A stretch of DNA of 42,499 nucleotides from Streptomyces sp. (GCF_019510245.1 NZ_JAEKKT010000170.1:1-42499), one strand, 5' to 3'. Positions 1-8,497 are shown, numbered from the stretch's first letter. Numbers and translations are program-made. Notes: generated by a model from the letters alone, not told the origin.

Positions 1-2
1 AA

Positions 3-110
3 AACCCGCGACCCTTCACCTGGACCAAAACGGCCGACGAGATCCTCAACTCCCTCGCCGACTACCTCACCAAAGTCGGAACCACCGACCAGAAAACAGA
101 GCAGAACTAA
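3..110 (+). CDS. IS630-family transposase, C-terminal end (partial)
   Basis: The window opens inside this gene, so only the last 35 residues and the TAA stop are visible. The stretch RPFTWTKTADEIL is the usual C-terminal signature of IS630-type DDE transposases, where it follows the last catalytic acidic residue. The product would cut and paste its own element at TA dinucleotides. The 5' part lies outside the window, so it cannot be said whether the gene is intact. No terminal repeat is recognisable after the stop. Confidence 0.75.
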   Translation, partial: NPRPFTWTKTADEILNSLADYLTKVGTTDQKTEQN

Positions 111-415
111 ACCTCAGGATTTCTGGCGCATCACACTAGATGGCACCCGTGACCGCACCGCAACCGCACCAGATCGAGCGGGGAACAGCGAGGAATCACC
201 GGGAGTACCGCCGAGGCCGACCGGGTTGCATCCGATCCGTCCGGGCGGCTCCGCACACGTACGAGCCCCAAATGCCCGCAGCTTCCCACGCTGAGAGCGC
301 GGGACTTCGGTGTTGGATCGGCCGGCACCTGGGTGCTGGCCCTGACTAGCGGGACTCCAGAGACCACCTCTGCTCGGCTCCGCCTGGGTCGATGGCGTGC
401 GGGATGGGAATTGCG
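111..415. other. Intergenic stretch with no recognised gene
   Basis: Short open frames occur on both strands but none has a recognisable start region, conserved motif or plausible composition. Nothing can be supported here beyond the expected outer end of the preceding IS630-type element. Confidence 0.5.
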
Positions 416-751
416 CTACTCACGAGCGGAGAGGCAGGCGAACAGCCCCACGCCGACTCCCAGGACAACCAGCTGCGCGACACCGGGAATACGCCACCTC
501 AGGTAGAGGAGACCGCCACCTGTGATGACAGCGCCGCCGACCAGGAGCCACATCCCCCTCAACGCTTCCTTCGGTGCCTGGGGTGGATTGCGTTGGCCCT
601 TATTGTCGGCCCAGCCCGTGATCCCGTAGCGGAACAGTAACCAGGCCATGCCCATCAGGTCGATGACGAGTAGCGCCACGCTGACGCCAACCTGCAGGCC
701 GGTTGACGGCCCACCCCCAGGCCTCACCACCGTTCTGCCAGCGGAAGACAA
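416..751 (-). CDS. Small hypothetical membrane protein
   Basis: About 111 residues with two or three hydrophobic segments: roughly residues 20-42 (a VSVALLVIDLMGMAWLLF core), 69-85 and 89-106. They are joined by a polar loop rich in Pro, Asn and Lys. The pattern fits a small integral membrane protein, and the overall look recalls DUF6234-type Streptomyces proteins; that comparison is from memory and uncertain. The start is unclear: 751 is a TTG, with GTG codons at 730 and 727, and no good ribosome binding site precedes any of them. It has no same-strand partner, and the function is unknown. Confidence 0.5.
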   Translation of the reverse strand: MSSAGRTVVRPGGGPSTGLQVGVSVALLVIDLMGMAWLLFRYGITGWADNKGQRNPPQAPKEALRGMWLLVGGAVITGGGLLYLRWRIPGVAQLVVLGVGVGLFACLSARE

Positions 752-1294
752 ACTGTTAATCGCATACGGCCCAGAATGCTGTAGTGGCAGGCACTACACA
801 TGAGTACGACTACTCAAATGCGCCGCTACCACCGCAACCGCCCAGTGATCAAGTAACCGTGCCCGATCGAGCGGGACACCACGGGCCACGGGAACCAACA
901 CGGGAACGGCCCCCGACCAACAACCCACCCATGAGGGTCGAACTCCTCAGTAAGTATGTAATTGCGTGACAACGCCGACGCACAACCACGGACGAGTGCG
1001 GACGTCCGCGGCCCGCCAGCGCAGGTGAGAGACGTACCAGCCCAAGACAACGCACCCATCCAAGTTGCTTCGGGACAAAGAGGTCGCGGGTCAAAGCCCC
1101 GCTGCCCCAAGGGAGAAGTGCCAGCTCAGGGCGGGGGGCAGTTGGTCTACGAAGTAGGTCGGCTCTCCAGCAGTGCTTCCACCGTCAGGGTTCCTGCTAT
1201 ACAGCGACGGACGGGCGCCAGGGTGAAGCCACGCCGGATCCGGGATCGCGACCGAGAGCCAATCAGCGGTCCGTCCGCACCGCGCCTGTGACCG
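752..1294. other. Intergenic stretch, no supported gene
   Basis: Several short overlapping frames exist on both strands, none with a recognisable domain. The only structured element seen is a tRNA 3'-end-like segment at 1081-1110, listed separately. Confidence 0.45.
1081..1110 (+). other. tRNA 3'-end-like remnant, possible attachment-site scar
   Basis: A T-arm-like hairpin (GCGGG, 7-nt loop TCAAAGC, CCCGC) is followed by seven bases, TGCCCCA, and an A, as an acceptor 3' strand plus discriminator would be. The loop lacks the canonical TTC start and no D-arm, anticodon arm or 5' acceptor strand is found upstream. It is therefore not a functional tRNA. Integrating elements often leave tRNA 3' ends at their junctions, which would fit the mobile setting, but a short GC-rich hairpin can also arise by chance. 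Confidence 0.2.
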
Positions 1295-1918
1295 TCAGGG
1301 CCGCACGAGGACCTTGAGGCTCTCCCTACCCGCCATCTGCCGGTAGCCGGCCGGCACGCCTGCGAGGTCCGTGGTGGTGGCGAAGACCTTCCCGGGCTCG
1401 ATCTTTCCTTCGAGGATGTCGGACAGGATCGAATGTATGTAGGCCCGGGTAGGAGCCGCTCCACCGACGAGGCGGACGTTGTTCATAAACAGACTGCCGA
1501 CGCCGATCGGGGCTTCTTCGTACTGCGGGATGCCGACCCGGCTGGTGATGCCGACCCGGCTGGTGATGCCGACCCGGCTGGTGATGCCGCCATGGCGTAC
1601 GGCGCCCATGGCCTGGTCGTACGCGGAGCGGCTGCCGACGGCCTCCACTACGAGACGCGTCCCCTGTCCACCCGTGAGCTGACGCAGCAGTTCGATGCCT
1701 TCCTGGCCGCGCTCGGAGATCACGTCGGTGGCACCGAATTCGCGGCCGAGGTCGGTTCGCGACTTGTGCCGGCCCATGAGGATGATCCGCTTTGCGCCCT
1801 GCCGCTTGGCGGACAGCACCGCCAGCAACCCGACCGGCCCATCCCCGACGACCGTCACGCTGGAACCAGCGGTGACGCCACCGGCCACCGCAGCGTGGTA
1901 ACCCACGAGGAGCGGATC
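1295..1918 (-). pseudogene. Zinc-type alcohol dehydrogenase, C-terminal half only
   Basis: From about 1918 down to the stop at 1295 the frame encodes the nucleotide-binding C-terminal half of a medium-chain zinc-type dehydrogenase. Visible elements are a Rossmann glycine motif (VVGDGPVGLL), the conserved RIILMGRHKSRTDLGREFGA segment and the terminal GYRQMAGRESLKVLVRP. The N-terminal catalytic, zinc-binding half is absent; upstream the same open frame runs into sequence that codes for something else on the other strand. The remnant also carries an in-frame 18-bp triplication adding repeats of ITSRVG. It cannot make a working dehydrogenase. Confidence 0.8.
1530..1589. repeat. 18-bp tandem repeat, three copies plus a partial
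   Basis: The unit ATGCCGACCCGGCTGGTG occurs three times in exact tandem (1530-1547, 1548-1565, 1566-1583), followed by the first six bases of a fourth. It lies inside the alcohol dehydrogenase remnant and keeps frame, inserting six-residue repeats ITSRVG where relatives have a single copy. Confidence 0.95.
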
Positions 1919-2567
1919 TATCTGTTCGACCTGGCCCGAGCGTCCCGGCCCGTAGACCGCACACGCACCCAGGAGCCGACGCCACAACTGCCGTCGAACA
2001 TCCAGTGGATGCTGGAGAGCATGACCCTGTCCGCCGCAATGGTCGCCAACAAACGCCAGGACATTTTGGCAGTCAACCCGCTGGCGCGGGCCCTGTACTC
2101 GCCGGTCTTCGAGAGCATTACCACCCGTGACCGGGGTCACGCGAACCTGGCGCGGTACCACTTCCTCGACTCCGGCGCGCGCGACTTCCACGGCGACTGG
2201 AATGTCAGCGCGGACATCCTAGCGGCGCTGTTGCGTACCGAAGCCGACCGTAACCCTCATGACCAGGTGACCTGGGATCTCGTTGGTGAACTGACCGTCC
2301 TCAGCCCCGAGTTCCGTATCGATGGGTCACGCACAACATCCTCATCCGCAAGCGTGACGCCAAGATATTCCGTCGGCACCCCGATACCGGCTGCCTCAAG
2401 CTGGCCTACCACTCGATGGAGCTGCGGTCTCCGTCCAGACCGTGGTGGACGTGTGCGTCTGCACTGCCGAGCCCGGCTGCGCCGAGGAACATAAGTTGAA
2501 GCTCCTCGCCAGCTGGACTGCTGCCGCGCCGCAGCAGTGCGACGCCCTCAACCGCCTGTGCGCCTAA
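1904..2567 (+). pseudogene. XRE-type regulator, MmyB-like ligand-binding domain remnant
   Basis: The reading starts with HEERIYLFDLARA and continues through IQWMLESMT, DILAVNPLARALYSPVF, LARYHFLD and LVGELTVLSPEFR. This is the C-terminal MmyB-like ligand-binding domain of actinomycete helix-turn-helix regulators. The N-terminal HTH is missing. Two frame changes follow, near 2322 (continuing with THNILIRKRDAKIF) and near 2430 (continuing with CTAEPGCAEEHKLKLLASW), before the stop at 2567. Such regulators often stand divergent to oxidoreductase genes, which matches the neighbouring dehydrogenase remnant. Non-functional. Confidence 0.8.
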
Positions 2568-2761
2568 ACAGTTTCGGCCACTCCAGTCCGCAGGGACGAG
2601 GATCACCGTCCCGATGAGGCGTTTGTGCAGGTGGTCGCGGATCACGCGAGAGGGGTGGGCCTGGCCAGCCAGAGTCGACGTTGAGATTCGCGCGGCGCCT
2701 CCCTTCGCCGTCGGGAGTAGTTCGGGAGTAGTCTTGACGGGATGCATGGTGACTTCTCCGG

Positions 2762-3112
2762 ATGGCAGTGTTCTTGTCGCTGCGATGGCGAGGGTCGCGA
2801 AGACCTTCGGCCGGCATGACGGCCCAAGCGGATGAGGCCGGCTGCGGGCGGTGCTTCGATGAGGGCGAGATCGAGCTGCTGCGGAGTCCTGACGTCCCCC
2901 TCCCGGCGGACCTCGTCCGCCGGGTCGCGCAGAAAGATTCTTTCCACTGGGACGACCGGCCTGCGATCATCCGTCGGATTCTGCCGCAGCTCGTCGTGGT
3001 GCTTGCCGACGGCGAGGCCGAGTCCGATCTCATGACCGTTGACTGCCCGCGGCAAGCTGGTCACGGTGGCCCCGCAAGCAGGCTGGGGCAGTGACCGGAT
3101 TCCTGGACGCAT
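2762..3112 (+). pseudogene. Hypothetical actinomycete protein, degraded
   Basis: A conserved-looking stretch begins CGRCFDEGEIELLRSPDVPL and continues with DDRPAIIRRILPQLVVVL. After a frame change near 3060 it resumes with AVTGFLDAWWTQTL. I recognise this as a Streptomyces hypothetical family with a CxxC-like start and a terminal FLDAWW motif, but know no function for it. The N-terminus is unclear and the frame is broken, so it is treated as a remnant. Downstream, 3180-3340 holds another scrap (DSLDWWREELTSNESPFTR, then AEAKEWAAWHEVKRWLA in a second frame) that may be the tail of a different lost gene. Confidence 0.4.
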
Positions 3113-3577
3113 GGTGGACGCAGACCCTGAGGACGAAGTCGCCGTCCATTTCTGCGTGTGCGGTGTTTGAGAGACGGCACCGGTCGCCCGCCGTCACCAG
3201 GCCGACAGCCTCGACTGGTGGCGGGAGGAGTTGACGTCCAACGAATCGCCTTTCACCAGGTGGGGGGCGCCGAGGCGAAAGAGTGGGCCGCCTGGCACGA
3301 AGTGAAGCGGTGGCTGGCTGGTCAGGCCCGGGCAACGTGATGTCAGAAGGGCTGGTGCCTGACCGCAGCCGTGAACGCCAACACGGCCCGATTCAGGCGA
3401 TGTTCGCCCTGGGTAACGACCTTGCGAGGGCGCTGGTCAGAGGAGTGCTTGTTCTGCCAGCTGATGTAGCGGCGTCTCATGCTGCTGCGGCACAGGGCGT
3501 GTTTCGAAAGTGCTGGTCACAGCCATGCGTGGCGAAAGCACTGGTGCCAGCGCACCGATTTCGACAAGCTGCGGCAC

Positions 3578-4057
3578 ATGGACTGGACGCCCCTGCTCTC
3601 CACACTGACCGGTGCCGTCATCGGCATCGCAGCCACTCTGATCGCCGATCGCAACCGGTGGCGGCGGGAGGAAGCCAGGCACGCTCTGGAAGTACGGCGC
3701 GAGGTCTACACGGAGTATGTTTCCGCTCTCAAAGCCGCGGGTGAGGAGATACGGGCCGTCGCCTTGGGCGACCACATGTCCGAGTCGGCACGCGACGCGG
3801 CAGTGCGGGAAGCCGTGCGCGGCACCGGCATCTACACGGCGAGCGAACGCCTCTGGCTCGTGGGCCCCCCGCAGGTCGTGGAGGCGGGGAACGAGGCGTT
3901 CCACCGCCTGCGCGCGATCCGCGACGCCTATGCCCGTGGAGTGGCTGTCGGCTCCGCGGACGACGCGCCCCTGATAGAACGGCGGCGCAAGGCTATGGCG
4001 CAGATGCGTCGCCTCATGCGTGAGGACCTGGGCATCGGACCCCTCGGAATCGAATGA
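3578..4057 (+). CDS. Membrane-anchored hypothetical protein
   Basis: 159 residues. ATG 3578 was chosen because it starts MDWTPLLSTLTGAVIGIAAT, a single N-terminal hydrophobic helix (about residues 4-22) followed at once by a basic, charged helical region (DRNRWRREEARHALEVRREV). The rest is Ala/Arg/Glu-rich and probably alpha-helical, likely facing the cytoplasm. This architecture is common among Streptomyces hypothetical proteins of unknown role. The frame is open another 33 codons upstream, but that part is compositionally unlike protein. It is a lone gene facing the convergent IS5-type remnant. Confidence 0.7.
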   Translation: MDWTPLLSTLTGAVIGIAATLIADRNRWRREEARHALEVRREVYTEYVSALKAAGEEIRAVALGDHMSESARDAAVREAVRGTGIYTASERLWLVGPPQVVEAGNEAFHRLRAIRDAYARGVAVGSADDAPLIERRRKAMAQMRRLMREDLGIGPLGIE

Positions 4058-4114
4058 TGTGTCACCAGCCCTGAGCTCGTCCCAGCCTCGCGGTCCCCGC
4101 CACCGTGCAGGTCA

Positions 4115-4400
4115 TCACAGCCATTCATTGATGGCCGCGACCAGCACGGTCGCCTCGTAGCGGACGGCGAGCTTGTCGTACCTCGTCGCCGCTGCTCGGT
4201 GGCGCTTGAGGCGATTGATGCCGCACTCCAGCGCATGGCGCGCTGTGCAATCCGCGGCGTCGAACTTCGGCGGCCGACCACCCCGGGGCCGGGGACCGCG
4301 CTTCTTGCGGTTGGTGATCTGGTTGCGCTTCTCCGGGATCGTGCAGGCGATACCGCGCTCGCGCAGGTAAGCGCGGTTCGCGCGGGAGCCGTACGCCTAA
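4115..4400 (-). pseudogene. IS5-family transposase, C-terminal fragment
   Basis: Read leftwards from about 4400, the frame gives AYGSRANRAYLRERGIACTI, IPEKRNQITNRKKRG, GRPPKFDAADC, ALECGINRLKRHR and LAVRYEATVLVAAINEWL, then the TGA at 4115-4117. This is the C-terminal third of an IS5-type DDE transposase; the Glu of the ECGINRLK motif is the last catalytic residue. An in-frame TAG directly precedes AYGSR and no N-terminal half is present. The fragment abuts, and appears to have truncated, the oxidoreductase to its right. Confidence 0.85.
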
Positions 4401-4652
4401 TAGGCATGTGGGTTGGTCGTTGGGCCGGTCCAGGCGGGGGCTGGGAAGACGTCTGGGACATACGCCGCGCCGGCCGAGCACCACCCCGACAGGGACCCGC
4501 CCGGAGCGGGCGTCGTTGAGGTCGCCATAGTTCAACGAGGCGTGGGAGACGCCCACCAGAACCTGGCCCGGCCCGGGCACGGGGTCGGGCACCTCGGCGA
4601 GGCGGACGGCGGCGGATGCGGACGGATCGACGACGAGAGCGCGAACGGACAT
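4401..4652 (-). pseudogene. Zinc-binding MDR dehydrogenase, N-terminal fragment
   Basis: ATG 4652 has a good ribosome binding site (AAGGGGGA, 5 nt spacing). It begins MSVRALVVDPSA and continues with RLAEVPDPVPGPGQVLV and HASLNYGDLNDARSG, the N-terminal catalytic fold of a medium-chain quinone or alcohol oxidoreductase. Homology stops after about 60 residues (near 4475); the rest is out of frame and runs into the IS5-type fragment. The gene is divergent from the hxlR-type regulator and shares a 76-bp spacer with it, so it was presumably that regulator's target. Confidence 0.75.
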
Positions 4653-4665
4653 ATATCCCCCTTGG

Positions 4666-4680
4666 GTTACGACTTGTAAC
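4666..4680. promoter_or_regulatory. Candidate HxlR operator, inverted repeat
   Basis: GTTAC-gactt-GTAAC is a perfect 5-bp inverted repeat in the spacer between the truncated dehydrogenase (start 14 bp to the left) and the HxlR-family gene (start 49 bp to the right). HxlR-type winged-helix dimers bind such palindromes between themselves and a divergent redox gene. Assignment is by position and symmetry only. Confidence 0.5.
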
Positions 4681-4728
4681 AGCAACCATCATCGATAACC
4701 TTGCTGCTCATCGGAAGGAGGCACTTTC

Positions 4729-5127
4729 ATGTCACGCAGTCACACCCGTGTTACCGAAGCACTGAGGGATGAAGCCTGTCCGGTCACCGAGGTGCTCGAC
4801 CGTGTGGCGGGCAAGTGGAGCATCGGGATCCTGATCGCTGCCGCCCACGGCCCGGTCCGCTTCACCGAACTGGAACGCGCCATCAACGGCATCAGCCGAC
4901 GCATGCTCACCCTCAACCTGCGCAGGCTGGAGCGGGACGGACTGCTCGTTCGCACCGTGTATCCGACCGTGCCGCCCAAGGTCGAGTACAGCCTCACGCC
5001 CATAGCCCAGGAGCTCCACGCTTCGCTGACCGGTCTGGTGAGCTGGGCCGAGCGGCATCGGTCCGCCATCGCCGAGGCCCGCGCCGCCTACGACACCGCG
5101 GCGGAGCAGAGCCCCGACACCGACTGA
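4729..5127 (+). CDS. HxlR-family transcriptional regulator
   Basis: 132 residues, the usual HxlR size. ATG 4729 follows an excellent ribosome binding site (GGAAGGAGGC). The N-terminal CPVTEVLDRVAGKWSIGIL is the family hallmark, with the Cys that is redox- or electrophile-sensing in YodB/HypR-like members. Winged-helix elements follow (RFTELERAINGISRRMLT, LRRLERDGLLVR) and the wing VPPKVEYSLT. Family members repress divergent oxidoreductases in response to quinones or aldehydes. Here the divergent target is truncated, leaving the regulator intact beside a candidate operator. Confidence 0.9.
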   Translation: MSRSHTRVTEALRDEACPVTEVLDRVAGKWSIGILIAAAHGPVRFTELERAINGISRRMLTLNLRRLERDGLLVRTVYPTVPPKVEYSLTPIAQELHASLTGLVSWAERHRSAIAEARAAYDTAAEQSPDTD

Positions 5128-5375
5128 ACGGGACCCGGACCCGCTCAGGCTTCTGTGAGTCACCAGCAGGTGGCGGGGAGCGAGGGGCCCGCCATCGACG
5201 TCACGAGAGGTGCGTGATCGCCCGGACAGCTCCCCATCGTACGTCGAGGCACGCGGGGCCCTTGACAAGCACGCTCGCCGGTGCCTGCCCACAGGCATGG
5301 GCAGGCCCAAACGAGATGAGCTACAGCTGCCACTGAGAGGTCATTTCAGCTGGTGTGGTCTTGCGACAGTCTGGG

Positions 5376-5450
5376 GTGATGACTGCTGCGCTTGTCGAAC
5401 GGTTGGCGCCGGTAGATCTGCGGGACTTGTTCCAGCGGGTGGTGCCGCTG
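5376..5450 (+). pseudogene. IS5-type transposase, N-terminal scrap
   Basis: GTG 5376 or ATG 5379 opens VMTAALVERLAPVDLRDLF, then QRVVP. This is the start of Streptomyces IS5-type transposases (usual form: LVERLVPDELWELFQRVVP). After about 25 codons similarity ends and the frame runs on without recognisable content to a stop at 5567. The sequence just upstream (from about 5335) may hold the left end of the element, but no partner repeat was found. It is on the opposite strand from the other IS5 fragment and belongs to a different subgroup. Confidence 0.5.
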
Positions 5451-5645
5451 CATGACGGCGAGCATGGCGCGGGAGCCTGGAGGACCTCGTCCCGATCGAC
5501 CCTGCCCCTGTCGAGCTCGGGCTTCAGCGGCGGTGCATCGCCGCTGGCAGGTCAGCCCTCCGGTTGATCGGCATCACTCCTCGCTCGAAACCGCGCTGTC
5601 CTCCTGATGATCGCCTGTCGGCGAGCCTTGTGCCTGGAATCGCGA

Positions 5646-6548
5646 TCAGAGGGTCAGTACCACGCGCTCGTGCACCTGGCCGCTTTCCAGCAGACGGTGC
5701 GCCTCGCGTGCGTCCTGCATGCGCATAGTTGTGTACTCCCGCAGTCGCAGCTGCCCCCGCGCCATCATGGACATGGCGTCCTCCAATGCGTGAGGAGCTC
5801 GCCCCGGACTGGGATGTGACAGTGTGACGCCGAAGTCCGCCGCAGCTGGGTCGGACAAGGTGATGACTCGGTCGGCGGCTCCGGTCAACGCGATCGCATC
5901 GCTCAGCACCCCCTTGCCGGACGCATCGAACGCGAAGTCGACAGCCCCGACGCTCCGGACTGCGTCCACCAGCCCCGCGCCGTAGCGTACGGGCGTGGCA
6001 CCCAGGGACGTGACCAGTGCGTCGTCCCGCGCGCCTACCGCGCTAACCACTTTGATGCCCTGAGCGATGGCCAACTGGGTTGCGATCAAGCCGACTGCTC
6101 CGCCGCCACCGAGCACCAGCAGCGTGTCGCCTGTCTTCACCGCCAACTGCCGCAACACCCCCGATGCCGCCTCCGCCGAGGCCGGAAGAGAAGCTGCGGC
6201 TGCCCACGGGACGGAGGCCGGCTTCTCGACCCACATCGAGGAGACCGCGTATTCGGCGTATCCGCCAAGGTCGAAAAGCAGCGCTGCTACTTCGTCGCCG
6301 ATCTGTGTTCCGTTCACTCCGGGACCCAACGCGTCGACAGTCCCGGCCACCTCGAATCCGAGGACGGCGTTTTCCCGCAGCGAAAAGGCTTTGAGACGGC
6401 CCGACCGCAGAGCGAGGTCGGTCGGGCCGACACCCGCGGCCTTCACCTTCACTCTGATCTGCCCCTCGGCCGGCTGAGGCGTGGGCACGTCCGTCCACCG
6501 CAACACGTCAGGATTGCCGAAGTCGGTCAGCGTGATTGCTTTTGGCAT
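5646..6548 (-). CDS. NADP-dependent MDR oxidoreductase (quinone oxidoreductase-like)
   Basis: 300 residues, normal for zinc-independent medium-chain reductases. ATG 6548 was chosen because it begins MPKAITLTDFGNPDVLRW and follows GGAGGAA with 4-5 nt spacing. The N-terminal GroES-like fold includes GVGPTDLALRSG and LGFEVAGTVDALG. The Rossmann domain includes LLVLGGGGAVGLIATQLA (about residues 145-162). The structural-zinc cysteines of alcohol dehydrogenases are absent. The C-terminus ends in HRLLESGQVHERVVLTL, typical of the family. It is the last gene of a leftward block after the TetR and SDR genes, but 229 bp separates it from the SDR, so it may have its own promoter. Substrate unknown; quinones or enones are usual. 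Confidence 0.88.
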   Translation of the reverse strand: MPKAITLTDFGNPDVLRWTDVPTPQPAEGQIRVKVKAAGVGPTDLALRSGRLKAFSLRENAVLGFEVAGTVDALGPGVNGTQIGDEVAALLFDLGGYAEYAVSSMWVEKPASVPWAAAASLPASAEAASGVLRQLAVKTGDTLLVLGGGGAVGLIATQLAIAQGIKVVSAVGARDDALVTSLGATPVRYGAGLVDAVRSVGAVDFAFDASGKGVLSDAIALTGAADRVITLSDPAAADFGVTLSHPSPGRAPHALEDAMSMMARGQLRLREYTTMRMQDAREAHRLLESGQVHERVVLTL

Positions 6549-6777
6549 GTTTCCTCCGTCGGGAAGTCCATAATGCTGAGCCCACGTTCTTGGATGTGTT
6601 TCCAGCGCGGGCGGCGCCTCTTCTTTTCGAGGGCTGCTTGTCCAGAAGTCTCGCCATACGCCGTCCCGGACTTGGCTTGCGAGGGAGCGGCGGCCCTTCA
6701 CTGCGCGTTGGCTTCCGATGCGACGGCCGCTGCCGCCGAGGTGTCGAGCAGGCGGGAGCGCGGGTGTGCGCATGCGG

Positions 6778-7830
6778 CTATGCGGGATTCGTCATGGGCA
6801 GGAGGCCGAGTTCCAGGAGGCTTTGGGCGGTGCTCGCGACGGCGTCGTCGCTGCTGCGGGGGTTCCAGCCGAGGACGGTGCGTGCTTTCTCGTTGCTGAC
6901 GTGGCGGACCTTGCCGAGGTTGGGCAGCATGCCCTTCAGCGCCGGGTTCGCCTCGGCGGCCTTGCGTACCGTCTCGTCCGGAAGCTCGGTGACGGGGACG
7001 GCACTGGCGGCTTCGCCGAGCCGGTCGCGGATGGCGAGGGCGATCTGGTGCAGGGAGACGGCGTCACCGGCAGCGGCGATGAAGCGTTCGCCTGCAGCCC
7101 TGGGGTCGGTCATGGCCTTCAGATGCAAGGCTGCGGCGTCACGGACGTCAACGACGGCGAAGTACAGGCGGGGTGTGCCCGGCAGGGCGCCGCTGAACAG
7201 ACCGGTGATCATGCTGATCGAGGAGGAGTGGTCGCTGCCGACGACGGGCCCGAAGATGCCGACCGGGGCGACGGTGGCGAGTTGAAGGCCGTTGCCCTCG
7301 CGCTCGACGAACTCCCAGGCCGCTCGCTCGGCCAGCACCTTGGACCTGATGTAGGCGGGGAGGTCGCCGACCGGTGCGGTCCAGTCGTCCTCGGTGAAGG
7401 GCTTTTCGGTGGCGGGCCTGCCGTAACCGACGGCGGCGAACGAGGAGGTGACCACTACGCGTTCGACGCCGGTGTCGCGGGCCGCACGCAGCACGCGCAG
7501 CGTGCCTTCCCGGGCCGGGAGGATCAGGTCGTCCTCGTTGTCGGGCTCGCCGCCTGGGAAGGGCGAGGCGGTGTGCAGGACGTAGCGGCAGCCCGCCACC
7601 GCCTCGGCCCAGCCGTCATCCGAGGTGAGATCCGCCTCCACGAAGGTGAGTTCTTCACCCGCGTCCACGCCCATGGCCGCCAAGTCCCCGCGGACCTGCG
7701 CCTCACGGTTGAGGGACCGCACAGTGGTGCGGACCTGGTAACCCTCGCCGAGTGCCTGGGCGATCACACGACCGCCCAGGAACCCGGAGCCTCCGGTGAC
7801 CAGGACGGTATCGGTCGCAGTGCTGCTCAT
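6778..7830 (-). CDS. NAD(P)-dependent SDR (aldehyde/dihydroflavonol-reductase-like)
   Basis: 350 residues of the extended short-chain dehydrogenase type. ATG 7830 (MSSTATDTVLVTGGSGFLGG) follows AGAGGAAC. The cofactor motif TGGSGFLG is at residues 10-17. The acidic ADLTSDDGW and the HTASPFPGGE motif follow, then VVVTSSFAAVGYG (catalytic Ser region) and YIRSK (Tyr-xxx-Lys pair). Members of this subgroup reduce aldehydes or ketones, including dihydroflavonol- and methylglyoxal-type substrates. It lies 70 bp downstream of the TetR gene in the same orientation, so the two are probably co-transcribed and autoregulated through the palindrome at 8555-8586. Confidence 0.9.
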   Translation of the reverse strand: MSSTATDTVLVTGGSGFLGGRVIAQALGEGYQVRTTVRSLNREAQVRGDLAAMGVDAGEELTFVEADLTSDDGWAEAVAGCRYVLHTASPFPGGEPDNEDDLILPAREGTLRVLRAARDTGVERVVVTSSFAAVGYGRPATEKPFTEDDWTAPVGDLPAYIRSKVLAERAAWEFVEREGNGLQLATVAPVGIFGPVVGSDHSSSISMITGLFSGALPGTPRLYFAVVDVRDAAALHLKAMTDPRAAGERFIAAAGDAVSLHQIALAIRDRLGEAASAVPVTELPDETVRKAAEANPALKGMLPNLGKVRHVSNEKARTVLGWNPRSSDDAVASTAQSLLELGLLPMTNPA

Positions 7831-7900
7831 GGCCAAGTTCCTCTGTCCTTTCGTGCGCATGGCGACTGGCCCAAGGGACGTCAGCCGGATGAGGAAGGGA

Positions 7901-8497
7901 TCAGCTGCTACTGGTCAGCGCCGGCAGCAGCAAGGCATCCATGACCGCGATGAGCTGGTCGGCGTCGGCCTCGGTGCCGGTGAAAAGCTTCTCGACAAGG
8001 ACGCTGCCCATGAGGAACATCTCGGAGTGTGCCAGGGCCGGATTGTCGGGACGGATCGTTCCGCGCTCGACGTGCCGGGCCAGGATGGTGCGCAGCGCGT
8101 CGAGGTAGGGGGCGAACAGGACGTCCCGCAGTGCCTGGGCGAGGCCCGGATCGGATATGACCGCCTGCCAGATTCCCAGCGTCGGGGCGCCCTTGGGGTG
8201 CGGTGCCGGCATCATGCGAGCCAGCGCCACCAGGTCGTCACGCAAGCTGCCTGCGTCAATGTTCGGCAGGGGCGGGTACTTGCGGGCCATCATCGCCGTG
8301 ATCACGAGCTTGGGCTTGTTCTCCCACTGCCGGTACAACGTGGCCGTGCTCGCCTTCGTCCGTCGGGCCACCTCGTCAACGGTCGCCTGCTCGTAGCCGA
8401 CCTCGGCGACCAGGGCGAAGGTGGCCTCGAGGATCTCGCGCTCACGCTCCTGCGTCAGCCGCTTGCGCCGGCCGGAGGCCGGTGCCTGCTCGCTCAT
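7901..8497 (-). CDS. TetR/AcrR-family transcriptional regulator
   Basis: 198 residues. ATG 8497 (MSEQAPASGRRKRLTQERER) was chosen because the canonical TetR helix-turn-helix follows directly: ILEATFALVAEVGYEQATVD, VARRTKASTATLYRQWENK. The C-terminal half is the ligand-binding and dimer domain, with a conserved-looking GIWQAVISDPGLAQALRDVL. Upstream codons to 8575 are open but run into the operator region. The strongest palindrome of this part of the window lies 58-89 bp upstream of the start, arguing for autorepression and for repression of the downstream SDR gene. Ligand unknown. Confidence 0.9.
   Translation of the reverse strand: MSEQAPASGRRKRLTQEREREILEATFALVAEVGYEQATVDEVARRTKASTATLYRQWENKPKLVITAMMARKYPPLPNIDAGSLRDDLVALARMMPAPHPKGAPTLGIWQAVISDPGLAQALRDVLFAPYLDALRTILARHVERGTIRPDNPALAHSEMFLMGSVLVEKLFTGTEADADQLIAVMDALLLPALTSSS

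Noticed and set aside
1433..2494. A single 353-codon plus-strand protein
   Set aside because: Its first half is the antisense of the dehydrogenase remnant; only the part after about 1904 matches a regulator domain, and that is frameshifted.
5812..5823. A second TGTCACA on the minus strand as an ECF41 promoter
   Set aside because: The bases 16 positions downstream are not CGTC and it lies inside the MDR oxidoreductase gene.
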